From Luidia sarsii (lineage: Eukaryota; Echinodermata; Asteroidea; Paxillosida; Luidiidae), in assembly GCA_949987565.1 (NCBI GenBank), contig OX465115.1:11752520-11816519 (forward strand): DNA of 64,000 nucleotides. Direction: 5' to 3'. This document shows positions 21,901-36,500 of this stretch, piece after piece (position 1 is the first letter of the stretch; each line of letters begins with the position of its first letter). The notes under the pieces are model-generated. The model was given only the letters and a program-made list of their open reading frames with translations, was not told the origin of the DNA and did no database searches. A program made the translations under genes and the position numbers.

Positions 21901-24900
21901 GCGACGGCCGCCGTCATGGCTGCCATTACCGCTGTCACCATGGAGACCGACGCTCGGGCAACCGAGGAGACTCCCTCGGCGTTGGGCGAGGCTAGTAAGA
22001 AGGTGGAGGAGGAGGAGGATGAGGACGGACTGGCCCAGATGGAGAAAGATGCGGAGAGTCTCATGTCCAAACTCATCGAAGAGGTATTCCCCCCTCTCTC
22101 TATATATATATATCTTCACACTGCCTCTTCCATTCGGAATCTCCCTCGTGAACAATCTATAAAGCCCGGTTGAAAATCTAATGAACTGTTGCTTATGTCT
22201 CTACTCTACATTGTGTGCTTGCTGCAATACCGTGTGATTTATCTCTAATAATGTGTGGATCTGTGATGAGTTGGTAATCCAACGTTTCAGCAAATTTTCC
22301 ATGTTCTAAGGGTGCTGCCCTGTGTTGAACACATCCCAAAACCTGAAAAAACCTCTCTCCTTGTTTGAAAGAACAACCTGATGCCCCTGCAATGAATGGA
22401 GGATGAAATAGATGATGTAAGATGTAGCTGGAATGCGACGTTATTTTGTCTTTGTTTTACAGGATGATGACAAAGCTCTGGAAGAGGAGGTTGGAATTCC
22501 CAAGCCAGGTGGCGGAGGCAGCGGCAATACCTCAGACAACAAAGTGCTTCCGGTCACCCACGAACACGCCTTCAAGTGGCTGTACAAAGACCCACAAGGA
22601 TCTGTGCAAGGTGAGCACCTTCAAATCCTAATTCATCCAACCCTTCAAATGTCTGGACATTTTTTCAGGGAGATTGACTGAGTTGTCTAGTAAAGAAGAA
22701 TCTATGTTTGTGTAAAGATTCAGATATCTAGAATAACCTTCCCCTTCCCCTTCCCCTTCCCCTTCCCCTTCCCCTTCCCCTTCCCCTTCCCCTTCCCCTT
22801 CCCCTTCCCCTTCCCCTTCCCCTTCCCCTTCCCCTTCCCCTTCCCCTTCCCCTTCCCCTTCCCCTTTCCCTTCCCCTTCCCCGTTCCCCTACCCCTTCCC
22901 CTTCCCCTTCCCCTTCCCCTTCCTGTTACCCTTCCCCTACCCCTACCCCTACCCCTTACCCTCCCCTACCCCTTCCCCTTCCCCTACCCCTACCCCTTCC
23001 CCTACCCCTACCCCTTCCCCTACCCCTTCCCCTTCCCCTTCCCCTTCCCCTTCCCCTTCCCCTTCCCCTTCCCCTTCCCCTTCCCCTTCCCCTTCCCCTT
23101 CCCCTTCCTGTTACCCTTCCCCTACCCCTACCCCTACCCCTTACCCTCCCCTACCCCTTCCCCTTCCCCTACCCCTACCCCTTCCCCTTCCCCTTCCCCT
23201 ACCCCTTCCCCTTCCCCTACCCCTTCCCCTTCCCCTTCCCCTTCCCCTTCCCCTTCCTCTTCCCCTTCCCCTTTCCCCCTTCCCCCCTTCCCCTTCCATC
23301 TTTCCCTTCCCTTTCCCCCTTTCCCTTCCCCTTCCCGTTCCCCTTCCCCTTCCCCCTTTCCCTTCCCCCCTTCCCCTTCCCCTTCCCGTTCCTCTTCCCC
23401 TTCCCCTTCCCCTTCCCCTTCCCCTTCCCCTTCCCCTTCCCCTTTCCCCCTTCCCCCCTTCCCCCTTCCCCCCTTCCCCTTCCCTTTCCCCCTTTCCCTT
23501 CCCCTTCCCGTTCCCCTTCCCCTTCCCCTTCCCCCTTTCCCTTCCCCCCTTCCCCTTCCCCCTTTCCCTTCCCCCTTTCCCTTCCCCCTTCCCCTTCCCC
23601 CTTTCCCTTCCCCTTCCCCTTTCCCTTCCCCTTCCCTCTACTCCCACCCAGGCCCATTCATGTCCAGTGAGATGGCAGACTGGTTTGGAGCTGGCTACTT
23701 CACCATGACTCTGCTGGTCAAGCGGGGCTGTGATGAGGACTTCATGTGTCTGGGTGAGGTCATCAAGCGATGGGGCAGGGTACCGTTTATGCAAGGACCT
23801 GAGCCACCTCCCATGGGGGTAAGTAAGATCCAAGTACGGCCTGCCAGCCTACACCTACCAGACGTAATGTCCTTTAACACCACACATCCAAAGTCGTCTT
23901 CTCTGCATTAAAACCCTACTGATAGTACCCGATGTCTGACCCTTAAAGTTCTTAAGATAGGCTTCCAATCTTGCAATTTGGGCCAAAATTCATGGCTCTG
24001 CTTCACATGGAGTTTTGCGCTTATAGGATGCTGTTAGTACAGAATTTATTTTATGGATTGCGTAATAAAGGATCCGGTGCTTAACCACTTCGCGCCGCGT
24101 GGTTTTACAGCGCCTTTTTCGGGATGGAAAGATTTTGCCTTGTAACTTTTTTAAGACAGTGGCTTTGATCTAGTCTGATCTGCGATCTCTCCGCAGAAAC
24201 TCCTAGCCTCCATATCCACAGAGAGTCGGCCAGTTCCGCAGCTGACCCAGCCCCAACAACAGGTCCACCACGGCATGTCTCCACAGCTCTTTGCCCAGCA
24301 GTCTGTCCCCCAGCCTCCGACCCAGCCGCAGCCGCCACCACCACCACCACCTCAGCCCCAGCCCCCGACCCAGCAGCAGCAGAGGGAGCATCTCCAGCAA
24401 CAGCAGCAGCAGCAGCAACACCACGTCTTCCAACAGCTCATCCAACAGCAGCAGGCATTTATCAGGTACATCGGTTTTTGCCTAGAGACTATATCGGCTC
24501 CGAATTGGTGTCACGTCACTCACTGTCCTCAGCGGTCCCGACAACAGTGGGACTGGCTTACTCGGACTAGAGAATCCCTGAGATGGTCTTGTATTCTGTG
24601 CAGAGATCTCATCGTGCACTCGCTGCTATGCCACGTCTTCTTGTTAGGGTCAAACGAATCCCACACAATATTGTCTGTAGTGCAGCAGTGTAAGTGCCCA
24701 CTGAGTCCCCACAGAATGCGTCCTCAGTACGGAGAAGGCCGACAGACTCCCACACATTTATTTGCCCATGAAATCCTGCTATGAAAGCTGCTCCCGTATT
24801 ATAAGTCTTCGCCCTAAGAGATGCTTGCATGTGGCCATCAAGATTCAAATGCTTCTGGCCAGTGCCCTCAGCCACATAATTTAGTGTTAGCATTTGGGAG

Positions 24901-27900
24901 GCCCCCACTTGAGGTCTGGGTAGCTGGTTAGTCTGGGCACTGAAGCACTGGGTTAATATTCATCTCCAGTACAATTTGCATGCCTCATTTGTATGCATCA
25001 AGCCGTGCAGGACATTGATTTGTGACCTTGCAGGAACTTTCTCAAATGCAGGACCGTTTGGGAAGGGTCCTGCTAGGATGAAAATGTTAGGCCATGTAAT
25101 TTTTTTTTTTTTTTTAGATTTCCTTGCCATTGTCATTTAAAGCCTCTACGCAACATTGGTCGAGGTCAAAGAATAGCATCCATAAGTTGTCTGATCCAAC
25201 CTATGCATGAAATAGCGTGCCTGTGAAAATTTCAGCTCAATCCGCCAACTGAGTCTCGAGAAAATCGTGAAAACCGCTTCATTTGTTTCGCGAAAATGCA
25301 GCATTCAACGATGTACTGTTATGGAAAAATAGTTTAGATCTCGGTAAGACGTAAACTATTTCTTTTATTCATTTCTCCCAAAATACAACAATTTAGGCAG
25401 AAATATTTCAGTGAGAGGTTTCTACTATAACCGTCTTCAAACTGTATGAGTTTCATGTAGATCTGTGAACATTTCTGTTTTTCGATCTTACCAATGTTGT
25501 GTTGGGGCTTATAAGTCAGGAGATTGGAATTTTATTTTGCATGCTGTGAAGCTAAGTGAGGCTATGATTTAGTATCAGCCATCTTTCTGGCTGCCTGTTA
25601 GGCCGTCCGCATGAATCAGAGGATCCATACGACACATAATATGCCAATCTTATTCTCTGATTTCCCCCGAGTGTGTCTGGCAATAAATGCCATGAGGTCT
25701 ACTCCTCGAGTCTCTCACTTGTGCACAGTGCTCTGTCATAGACAAGTTAGTTCCCTTGTAGGATGCTGTTCAATTTGTTTCAAAAAGCCCAATGGGATTG
25801 TGGCATACTGTTCTGAATCATTGAGTTTGTCTGTTCTTTCTCAGAGCCGCACATTCAGTGGAACGTCGCTAGATAACGAACGCCGATATACCAAACATTC
25901 GGCTATAATGGACATGCCCTTTGGCTCCCGATTTTTGTGTACAAAATATGTGGCCGCAACTGCTATAATGAACGACCGCTGTATCGATCAAATTTCATGG
26001 ATCCCGCGATGTTCGTTATATCGACGTTCCACTGTATTTACAAAAGAGATATTCTCGCATGATAGCCAACCACCCTTGACTCACTACCTCTCACCATGAA
26101 CAGCCAGGAATCTCGTCTAATTGAGTTCTGTGTGTACTGCCATGGTTGTCCAGGGTGCAAGCGAGCCGCATCTACCAGGAACTGCTGCAGCGGGGCAAGT
26201 CGCTGACGGGCCAGCAGCAGGCCCTCCTCCGCCAGCAGCTGATCAGCCTGCAGCAGCAGCACCAGCTCCTGCTGCAGCAGATGGCCCTGCAGGGAGACCC
26301 CTCGCGCTCGGACATTGCCGCCGCCGCCGCCGTGGTCAGCGAGCAGCAGCAGCATGCCCTGCTTGGCGGCAGCGGAGGTGGTGGGGGCGGAGGCGGCCGG
26401 GGCGGGTCGGGCAACAGTCCCGTCCCGCCCCCGTCGGGCTCCGGCTCCAAGTCGGACAACGTCATGGACAACATCTCAATCTGGGGCGGGCCGCCCAAAA
26501 AAGGTGAGATGAGCTTCTAATGGATAGATCCTTACCCTCCCAAATTCCCCACATTCCCCATTGCGGCATGCCCCCATGGTTCAAATCATTTTTACAAAAA
26601 GCAACATTTTAACCCTAACGCTTTGCACCTCCCGCACAGGACACACACTGTTTACCGCAATTTACCACAGTGCCCACAGGGGTGTAGGCTCACATACCAC
26701 AGGTCACCACAAAAACCCCGCTGTTGAATGTCCTTGTGCATGGCCCTTAACCTCCTAAACGAAAAACCATGTGTGGTTAGTTGTGGTTTCCATGCCGGTT
26801 AGGGTTAATCTAGCAAAATTTGAGGACCAGATATTTGCGTTCATCGATATGCTAAGGTTCCCTAGCACTGGTTTCAAAGACAGATTGGAAACTACATTTC
26901 CCTAGTGATGTATGGCTGCTCCCGCATCTCTAATCAGACCGTGGCTATGCTTTTTGATGGCAACTGATTCTACTAATCTGCTAATAAATACATCAAGGAA
27001 GGTGATAGGCCTATAAGATTATGAAAAAAAAAGAGGATTCCAATCCACCATGATCCTCGTGATTCCTTCCTTCTGCATCTTACCACACTCAAATTTTATC
27101 AAATGTTGAAAAAGATACCAATAGTGTAACAATAGAGGGGCTGACATTTTGATCCAAGCAGGACTGTGCTCTGACTTTGAATAGAATATCCTAACACACT
27201 GGCGAGGAAACCAGATTCTTCAATCACAGCCAAATCTATATTGGAACCTTGTAACAACAGACCCCATTCATACTACTGATAGATCAACAAATTTCAGGCT
27301 GTTCTTGCGACCCGTAGCAAGTCAAGAATAGTTTGCAATGGCTCCATGTACAAATGATCTTTATCTCAGATATAATCTGATTTTTGCGCCGAGACTGTAG
27401 TTCAATGAGCAGCTCGGCAATGAACAAGGAGGTCAGGCTTGATCCCACCCGAGCTGCCTAGACCTCACTCAACAGGCTCTCGGCCAAAGCACTGGGCATA
27501 CTGTGCTTATTACGTTGAGTAGGGCAAACCCTCGTTGAAACCTGTATCTCTTTATGTGTAAACGAATAATATTTGAAGATAAAAATCACTTGACTTTTTG
27601 ACATTTTCTTTCCCTTAGATGATTGGGATATTGGTTTCTGGCACCCATCTATGGCCAAGGATGCGATGGAAGAGGTATGTCTTGTCATTTCATCGGTTCA
27701 AATAAAGATTCTGAAATTATTGTTGGACAAGTGTTTGACCACGTCCACACAAATGTGACCGCTGTTGGAAGCACGGGTTTCCATTTCCACTGGGATTCGT
27801 CCAGACTGGATTCTCAAGTCTTCAACCGTGTCGGCACTGGTCAGTTTGTGAAAGGGACAAACAGGCATGCAATTTTCACGCGGATCCGCGGATTTCCGCG

Positions 27901-30810
27901 GGGTTTTTTTCAGCCGTAAAAAAAATCCTTAAATATTTTTTTATTTTATTTATAATAATAAAAAAATAAAAAACAAATTCTCCCCTAACTATTATTTAAA
28001 ACACATGCTGAGATCAGGTTAAAAACTTTGATGTTTACTTTTCATTTTGTGTAAAAAAAAAAATCAATTGTCTAGGTGTATGCCTTGAAAAAGGTTAAAA
28101 TCTGTCACTCAGCTTAAAGTCATAAGTTATCACAAACTGCTCAGAATGCACCACAGAGCATCTAGAATCCAAAATTTTCCTGGGCCCTTAAGCGGGCCCC
28201 AAACCCCACGCCGTAAGGGCTTCGTGTTTCGCGCACGCAGTTTCATTCGGACATTTTCCTCTCTTTTTACAATTCAAGAGTTGCATGCCTGGACAACGTT
28301 TTACCACGACAATGGTCAAACCATAGATGCATCATGACTTCCATTGACAAGAATGCAATTCAGTGTTGGTTTGCCATTTCTTGGGTGTTAAAATGGATTG
28401 CTTAGTGCCAATTGGAAGTCAGTGCCGATGTTTGGTTTTGTTTTTCGAGTTGGAAAGCTGGTAAACCACAGATTATTTGATACTTAACCAAGAACAGTAT
28501 GGGAAAAAACAATCACCCTGAACACTTTCCACTAGAGAATGCAATGCAATGATGGCTTGCCCTTTCCGAATGCAGGATCAATACTACACACCACTACGTG
28601 GCAGAAAGACTAAGCACTGAGCATACAATGCTTATCCCAGAGAACAACTTTGCAAAGACATTTTCTTTTTTAGCATTTTAACCCGTATCCGCCGGACTGG
28701 TCACAGCACATAAGCAGTGTTCCTGCCGAGTCCCCTTTAATTATTTAAACCCCCCCCCAAAAAAATGTATTCCTAGAGAAAATTGTTAATGACAGCTATT
28801 CCCCCCCAAAAAATAAAACCCAAACAAACTATATACCAGTGAAAAGAGTATGAAATTTACTTTATTATGATACAAGAGAATCTAAAATAGCATCAACCAT
28901 ATCAACAGAACAGTGAGTGGGATAGTACCATCATTTTCACAAACCTAAAAATAGCCTGCGGAAATCCACGTAGTTCTGCGTTTGTAGCTTTTCTGTGTCC
29001 TACAGGAACTCCCGTAACTCAACACATACGGGTTAAGCAGTTGACTAAACCAACATGTGCCTAAACCGGTCCCTAACAACCTGCTTTTTTTCTTGGGGAA
29101 TTGCCAGACTCGACGGGAGAAGATGAAGGCCCGGGAGGTTGCGAGGCGCCTGGAGGAGGAGAGGCGTCTGAAGGAGCTGCGCGAGCAGGAGGAGCGCCGG
29201 AGACAGGAGCAAGAGCAGGAGGAGGAGATGAGGCGCCAGCAGGAAATGGAGCTGAAACGCAAGGAGGAACTGAGGTGGGTGGCCATCCTCACTCCTTCCC
29301 CCAGTCCCCCGCTCCTGAAATCCACTCAGCCACTCACTTTTGAAGAAAGAATTCACATCTGCTTCAGTTGGAGGCCCACTTTGATGACCAGTTTGCACAT
29401 TTGCGTCCCATTTGATGACCATCCACACATTTGATTTGAATCCACACATCCACCCCATTTGATGATCCACTCCACGCATCCACCCCATTTGATGACCAAA
29501 TCAACACATCCACCCCATTTAATGATCCAATCCACGGATCCACCCCATTTGATGATCCACTCCACGCATCCACCCCATTTGATGACCAAATCCACACATC
29601 CACCCCATTTGATGATCCACTCCACGCATCCATCCCATTTGATGACCAAATCCACACATCCACCCCATTTGATGACCAAATCCACACATCCACCCCATTT
29701 GATGATCCACTCCACGCATCCATCCCATTTGATGACCAAATCCACACATCCACCCCATTTGATGACCAAATCCACACATCCATCCCATTTGATGACCAAA
29801 TCCACGCATCCATCCCATTTGATGACCAAATCCACACATCCACCCCATTTGATGACCAAATCCACACATCCACCCCATTTGATGATCCACTCCACGCATC
29901 CATCCCATTTGATGACCAAATCCACACATCCACCCCATTTGATGACCAAATCCACACATCCATCCCATTTGATGACCAAATCCACACATCCACCCCATCT
30001 GATGATCCAATCCACACATCCACCCCATTTGATGACCAAATCCACATATCCATCCCATTTGATGACCAAATCCACGCATCCATCCCATTTGATGACCAAA
30101 TCCACACATCCACCCCATTTGATGACCAAATCCACATATCCATCCCATTTGATGACCAAATCCACGCATCCATCCCATTTGATGACCAAATCCACGCATC
30201 CACCCCATTTGATGACCAAATCCACATATCCACCCCATTTGATGACCAAATCCACATATCCACCCCATTTGATGACCAAATCCACATATCCATCCCATTT
30301 GATGACCAAATCCACGCATCCATCCCATTTGATGACCAAATCCACACATCCACCCCATTTGATGACCAAATCCACACATCCATCCCATTTGATGATCCAA
30401 TCCACACATCCACCCCATTTGATGACCAAATCCACACATCCATCCCATTTGATGACCAAATCCACACATCCACCCCATCTGATGATCCAATCCACACATC
30501 CACCCCATTTGATGACCAAATCCACATATCCACCCCATCTGATGATCCAATCCACGCATCCACTCACATTTGATGATCAAATCCACATATCTGCTGAGGT
30601 GGGGCTGTTTCATCTGTCCTGCATCCCCAGTGGGCTGGGTCATACCTTTGTAGCATGGTGGAGTCAACAAAGACGTTTGTCCAGACTGTTCCTAACTCTC
30701 ATACCACATTTGTCCGACCTCAGGCGGCAGGAGGAGATGTGTCGTCTGGAAGAGCTGCGGCAAGAGGAAGAGCGCCGCCGCAAGCAGCAGGAGGAGCAGG
30801 TCCGACTGGA

Positions 30811-30860
<50 letters not shown>

Positions 30861-32462
30861 GCCAGGAGGAGTTGCGTCGTCAGGAGGAGGCAGTCAAGGC
30901 CGCCGCCGCCGCCCTGAAGGTCCAGGAGGAGGTGGTGAGGCGGGAGGCCAGCCGGCGGGCCCAGGAGGAGGCGGAGAGGCGGGCGCAGGAGGAGGTTGCC
31001 CGCAAGGCACAGGAGGAGGCTGCCCGCAGGGTGCGGGAGGAGCAGGAGAGGGCCCGGAGGGAGGAGGACAAGCAGAAGGACGGGGACAGGCAGCGACACC
31101 AGGACATGATCAGGTAATGCCTTGCCATAAACAGGGGCATCCAAGAGCTTCTCATAAGCAGATGTCAACCACGGATTGCCATTGGAAGGGTTCCCCTGGT
31201 ATTGTTTATCTGCAGGGTTCCTCATAGGTTCCTCATGTTTGTAGGTTTATCTCCAGTAGGCAGGGTTCACTCTGGGACTTTTTATGCACTGGCTTTATAG
31301 GCAGGGTTCCCCCTGGGACCTCTTATACACAGGCTTTTCTTCTGGTACTTTTATAGGAAGGGTTCCCCCTTGGGATTTTTTGCATGGAGGTTTTCCTTGT
31401 ATGTTTTAAAGGCAGAGTGTTTGTACTAATGTAATATCTCTATAATGTCAGGTTACCTTTTGAGCCAATGCATCTCAAACAATCTTGACTGTACACTTAC
31501 ACTTGCAGAAAACAAACCTTGCCAAGATGACGTTCAAGCAGTGTTTTAGGCCATTTTTGATAAACTGCTCCTCTCCTTTCTCTCCCCCTCTCCTTTCAGC
31601 AGGCAGCAAGACCTCCAGAGACAGCAACAGCAGCAGCAACAGCAGCAAGACGCGCTGAGAAGACTCCAGCAGCAGCAACAGCAGTCCAAAGTGAGTCTGG
31701 ACAACCTCCTGTCAGCAATCTTCTCTTCCCAAACATTACATTAAACCAAGTCCATTGCGGCTGACTGCCGACTACTTTCTCACTGTCACACAGACTTGAC
31801 CGTTGAATCTTGCCTGGCTGACACATGGGGCAACATGACTATGCCAAGTCATGGTTTTGAATCAAGGCACACAACACAATGCCTCTAAGATAAAACCAGT
31901 CCGATAGTGGTTGAATAATGGTTGGATGTAAGAGGTTTTGCCATTTTTGCCATTTCAGGGCCCATAGTGGATTCATGGATACAGAAACATAGAGAGATGC
32001 AAAAGAGTTAATCAGGAACTTCCCCACTAGACTTTGATTTTGATTATTTTATCATTGCCAGCTGCCAAGTACAGCTATGTGGGGACAGTCCACAACCTCA
32101 GGCGGGCCGTCCTCCACAAACACTCCCACCCTGGCCCAGATACAGCAGATGCAACAGGAACAGAGAGACAGGGAAGAGGTAAAGTAGCCAGCCAGTCCTT
32201 CCTCCATCATTCTCTCCCTTCTATTCTTCTCCCTCCCTTTCCTCCTTTTACTTCTCTTTCTCCTCTCTCCTCTTCCTCCTTTTATCTTCCTCCTCTTCCT
32301 CCACTTTTTTTCCTCGTCCTCTTCTTTCTCTCCCTCTTCTTCCTCCTCTTTCTCCTATTCCTCTTCCTCTTCCTCTTCCTCTTCCTCTTCCTCTTCCTCT
32401 TCCTCTTCCTCTTCCTCTTCCTCTTCCTCTTCCTCTTCCTCTTCCTCTTCCTCTTCCTCTTT

Positions 32463-32501
<39 letters not shown>

Positions 32502-33473
32502 TTCCGCTTACTCCTCTTCCTCTTCCTCTTCCTCTTCCTCTTTCTCCTCTTCCTCTTCCTCTTTCTCCTCTTCCTCTTCCTCTTTCTCCTCTTCCTCTTC
32601 CTTTTCCTCTTCCTCCTCTTTCTCCTCTTCCTCTTCCTCTTCTTCCTCTTTCTCCTCTTCCTCTTCCTCCCCTTTCTCCTCTTCCTCTTCTTCCTCTTCT
32701 TTCTCTTCTTTCTCCTCTTTCTCCTCTTTCTCCTCTTTCTCCTCTTTCTCCTCTTCCCCTTGCTCCTCCTCCTCCTCATCCTCCCTTCACAACTTTATCC
32801 TCATTCAGTCAATTAGTTTGCACAAACTGCCATGACTCTCCTCTAGTCATCTCTGTCCTTCAGAGTTGGAAGGTTTTCTTGCAGACATCTATTAGGTCTT
32901 TTGTCAAAATGACTGTCGGATGAGTATCGGATAAATCCACCCGACCGATAGTTTTCCCTCCGATAGAAACCCCAGTAGCTCTGATTGAGTAGGAACATCC
33001 CTCCTCACAGAGGCTGTCAATCAATGAGATGAGAGCACACAGCGTGGTAGAGGTTTGTTTGACCAACCAAACCACAAGCCCTGTGGGAAGAGAATGATAT
33101 AAACAAACCTATCGGGTCTTGGAGGGGTTTCAATGGGTACTGGACTCGGGGAGAAAAATACCCGATGGCTATCCGATGAAAATGCTATAGGTTGGATGGA
33201 TTTATTCGATACTCACCCGATAATCTTTTTGACAAGAGACCTAACATTGTCACATTTGTTGTCAGTAGGTCTAAACTGGTCTGCTGCGCTTGCATTACAA
33301 TGATTTGCGGATCCATTGCAAAACAAAAGGAGAGATACCCAAAGCCACGGTTTATCAAAAAGGATGGGACAAAGAGAAAGATTCCTCTCAGATGAGCCTC
33401 GCTTACAGTCTCTCCTGTCTGTCTGCCTTCACAGCAACAACGCCAGAGACAGCTGCAGGCTCAGTTACTGCAG

Positions 33474-33517
<44 letters not shown>

Positions 33518-36500
33518 GTCCAGGCCTGCAGGCTGGGGCAACACCAGCCAAGGGTGAGACAAGCCGTCTGTCATACATTCACCATAGATTCAGGCATGCA
33601 ACTTTTCCGCGGATCCGCGGATTTTCCGCATTTTTTTTAAATCGGCCGTAAAAAAGAAAAAATCTGTATAAAAAAAATAAAAAAAATTTAAAAAAATTAA
33701 AAACGAAGGATATTTCTTCTCCCCTAACTATTATTTAAAACACATGCTGAGATCAGGTTAAAAACTTTGATGTTCACTTTTCATTTTGTGTAAACAAAAA
33801 TTCAAATTTCTGGGTGTATGCCTTGAAAAAGGTTAAAGTCTGTCACTCAGCTTAAATTCATAAGTGGTCAGAATGCACCACAGAGCATCTATAATCCAAA
33901 ATTTGGGGGGGCCCTTAAGCGGGCCCCAAACCCCACGCTGACACGTGGACAATTTCCTCTTCTTTTTTTTTACAACTCAAAAGTTGCATGCCTGTAGATT
34001 GCATCTGTCCACCCTGGGAGTGAGTGGGTATACCTGCGAGGGTAGAGAGAACTTTGTGCATTTGATTGGCTGCTGTGTGCTTCTGAATGACACCCATGAC
34101 TGTATCCTCCCCAGGGAGTTTGAGATGGTGTCAGGAGTGTTCATTGGCCCATTGACCAGGGGTACTAATTATATGAATGGTATTGCATTGTGAGCAAATG
34201 TGTATTAGCTGGGCAATATAGATTCCCATTCAATGAGGCTTTGCCCAACTCCACATGTGATTAGGAGTGTATGCTCAGTGTTTCCCCAGATTGCCCGCTC
34301 CCCCCAAAAATAGGCAGCTTAGGTAGGATTGGGAGCTGCAACTTAAGCTGTCTATTGCAGGCGTCTTACCCACTTGACCCCCAAGCTGGCCAAGATTGTG
34401 CGGTGGATTGGAAACTGAACGGCGGCAGCTCGATGAAATCTCGAGACATCTGTGATACGTGACCATTGGTATTGTCTGGATTGGGATGTGTGCAGGATAA
34501 AGAGCACTGCAGCTCCACCCAAGTCCCTGCGCGAGATCCAAGAGGAGCAGGCCAGGCAGCTGATGGAGAGAGGCAAGCAGCAGACGGCCACCAAGCCACA
34601 AGTGGTGAGTCCCACTCCCCCTACAGTCTGGTCTCTGCAAGAAATTCCCAACAACCGTTGTAATTCCCAACAATCGTTGTCAAGCACTACGTTCTTCTGT
34701 TGCAGTGCATCCTTTCTCTCTTCAGCACCCTCTTCCTCCTGATGCAAGAAGAGCCCAGACTCTGCTGGACTATGACAGGAGTTTTTTTGCCAGTCGGTGT
34801 CGACATCTGCAATAGGCTTCCCCCTGATATCATTGGGTAGCCCTCAAAGGAGGGGGCTCAGAGTTTTGAGGAGGCTGTACATCATTTCTTGATTGGCCAG
34901 ACAAAGTCCACGGCTTCATGTATTACAGTTCAGATTTCCCCAGCACATTTCTAGGCATCTTTTCCTTAAGTCCTATTAATGTTGCTGTGCATGCTCTTTG
35001 CCTGTTCTATTTTGTTTTTGTGAGAAAAAAGAGCTTGAGCATAGTCGTAACACCCAGTCTTGACTGCAGACTGTTCCTCACACGGCCACGTGGAATTGGT
35101 CACCACTCCTGACTGACAGGCGATAACTGCTGCCGATAGGCAAGCTGTGGGTGGGCTGGAGGAGGGGGGCATACCATAGCATTTGATGGGGCTAAGGTTG
35201 AGTTCCAACTTGCTGTGAACAGTCTAGATTCCCATCATCTCCAAGGCCTCCACAGCTACCCTCTAACTATCTCCCACCCTCATCATTGAATCCATTTTGA
35301 AAACTGCCTCAGATTTGGTCCGGTAACACCTCCTTATCTATTATCCCCTCTCTGCATTTGTTCCTATTCTGCCTGGACAGCCTCTCCTGCACCTCCTTTC
35401 TAACCCTCGTCCTAACCTCTTTCACAAACCTCCTTCCCTACTCAACCCGATACCAACCTCCCATCTCCATCCTTCTCCCCCAACTCACTCACCTCGTCAA
35501 TCCTCACCCTAGCCCTTACCACAACTCAATCTCGTGCTTATTCTAGAATCTCCTTTCTAACCCTCGTCCTTACCTCTTTCACAAACCTCCTTCCCTACTC
35601 AACCCGATACCAACCTCCCATCTCCATCCTTCTCCCCCAACTCACTCACCTCGTCAATCCTCACCCTAGCCCTTACCACAACTCAATCTTGTGCTCATTC
35701 TAGAATCTCCTTTCTAACCCTCGTCCTTACCTCTTTCACCAAACCTTCTTCCCTACTCAACCCGATACCAACCTCCCATCTCCATCCTTCTCCCCGGACT
35801 CACCTCTTCAGTCCTCACCCCAGCCCTTATCACAACTCGATCTCTTTTCCTCATTCTAGAATCTCCTTTCTAACCCCCATAAAAACGCCACACAAATAAA
35901 GGAAAAACTCACTGGGAAACAGTTAGCAAAATAGCAAAGAAAACGTTGACTGGTCCTGGATTTGAACCCAAGACCTCTGGTTTTGCGTGCCAGCACTCTT
36001 ACCATCCGAGCTATACAGCCCTTAGATAGTGTCCTTCTCAAATAGTCAACCAGTCTTTGCAGGGTCATCACCCCAGAGTGCTGGCACTCAAAACCAGAGG
36101 TCTTGGGTTCAAATCAAGCTCCAGTCAAAGTTTTAATTGCCATTTTTCATTCCCCCCCCCCAATTAAAAAAAAAGGAATAGGAAACCTCCATAGAACGTT
36201 CCCCACTAACCCTGCCTGAACCTTCCAATTACCACAACCATACTTGATTGATTGATTGATTGATTGATTGATTTATTTATTTATCCTGGGTTATCCATTC
36301 AGTGGCAAAAAAGAGCTCATTGATCTCCCATGGATCCCAGCTAACAAAAACTAATGTATGAAAATAAAATTGTTATTAAAAACTATGTACAGTATGAAAA
36401 TTTATAACAGTTCTAATTAAAATTACATTAGGTTATAAAAAACATTATAAGAAAACCTTATAAAAAAGAACATGAAACTGCACAGAAATCACTATCACAG

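Larger units (their letters stand above)
29108..33553 (+). other. GIGYF: GIGYF charged helix and polyglutamine exons 13-17
   Basis: Exon 13 begins [15 protein letters not shown] and exon 14 continues [20 protein letters not shown], then a run of about 20 Gln encoded mainly by CAG, then an alternating R/E/A helix. Together they form a long single-helix or coiled-coil segment like the corresponding block of human GIGYF2. Exon 15 starts at a CAGCAG tandem acceptor (31600 or 31603). Exon 16 carries the short STAMWGQS tryptophan motif. Exon 17 has 16 Gln in a row, then [10 protein letters not shown], matching the GWGN motif of GIGYF2. Confidence 0.88.

Noticed and set aside
22738..23640. Telomere-like CCCCTT repeats marking a chromosome end or fusion
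   Set aside because: The array is interrupted, internal to an intron and not the TTAGGG type; simple microsatellite expansion explains it.
23141..23833. Gly/Arg/Lys-rich 230-codon frame on the minus strand
   Set aside because: Translation of the CCCCTT array and antisense of GYF exon 9.
29353..30567. Open frames of about 400 codons on both strands with decapeptide repeats
   Set aside because: They follow from a 30-bp tandem repeat that lies between a clear donor and acceptor of GIGYF.
32034..32816. Phe/Leu-rich 260-codon frame
   Set aside because: CTCTTC repeat; its start overlaps GIGYF exon 16 in the wrong frame.
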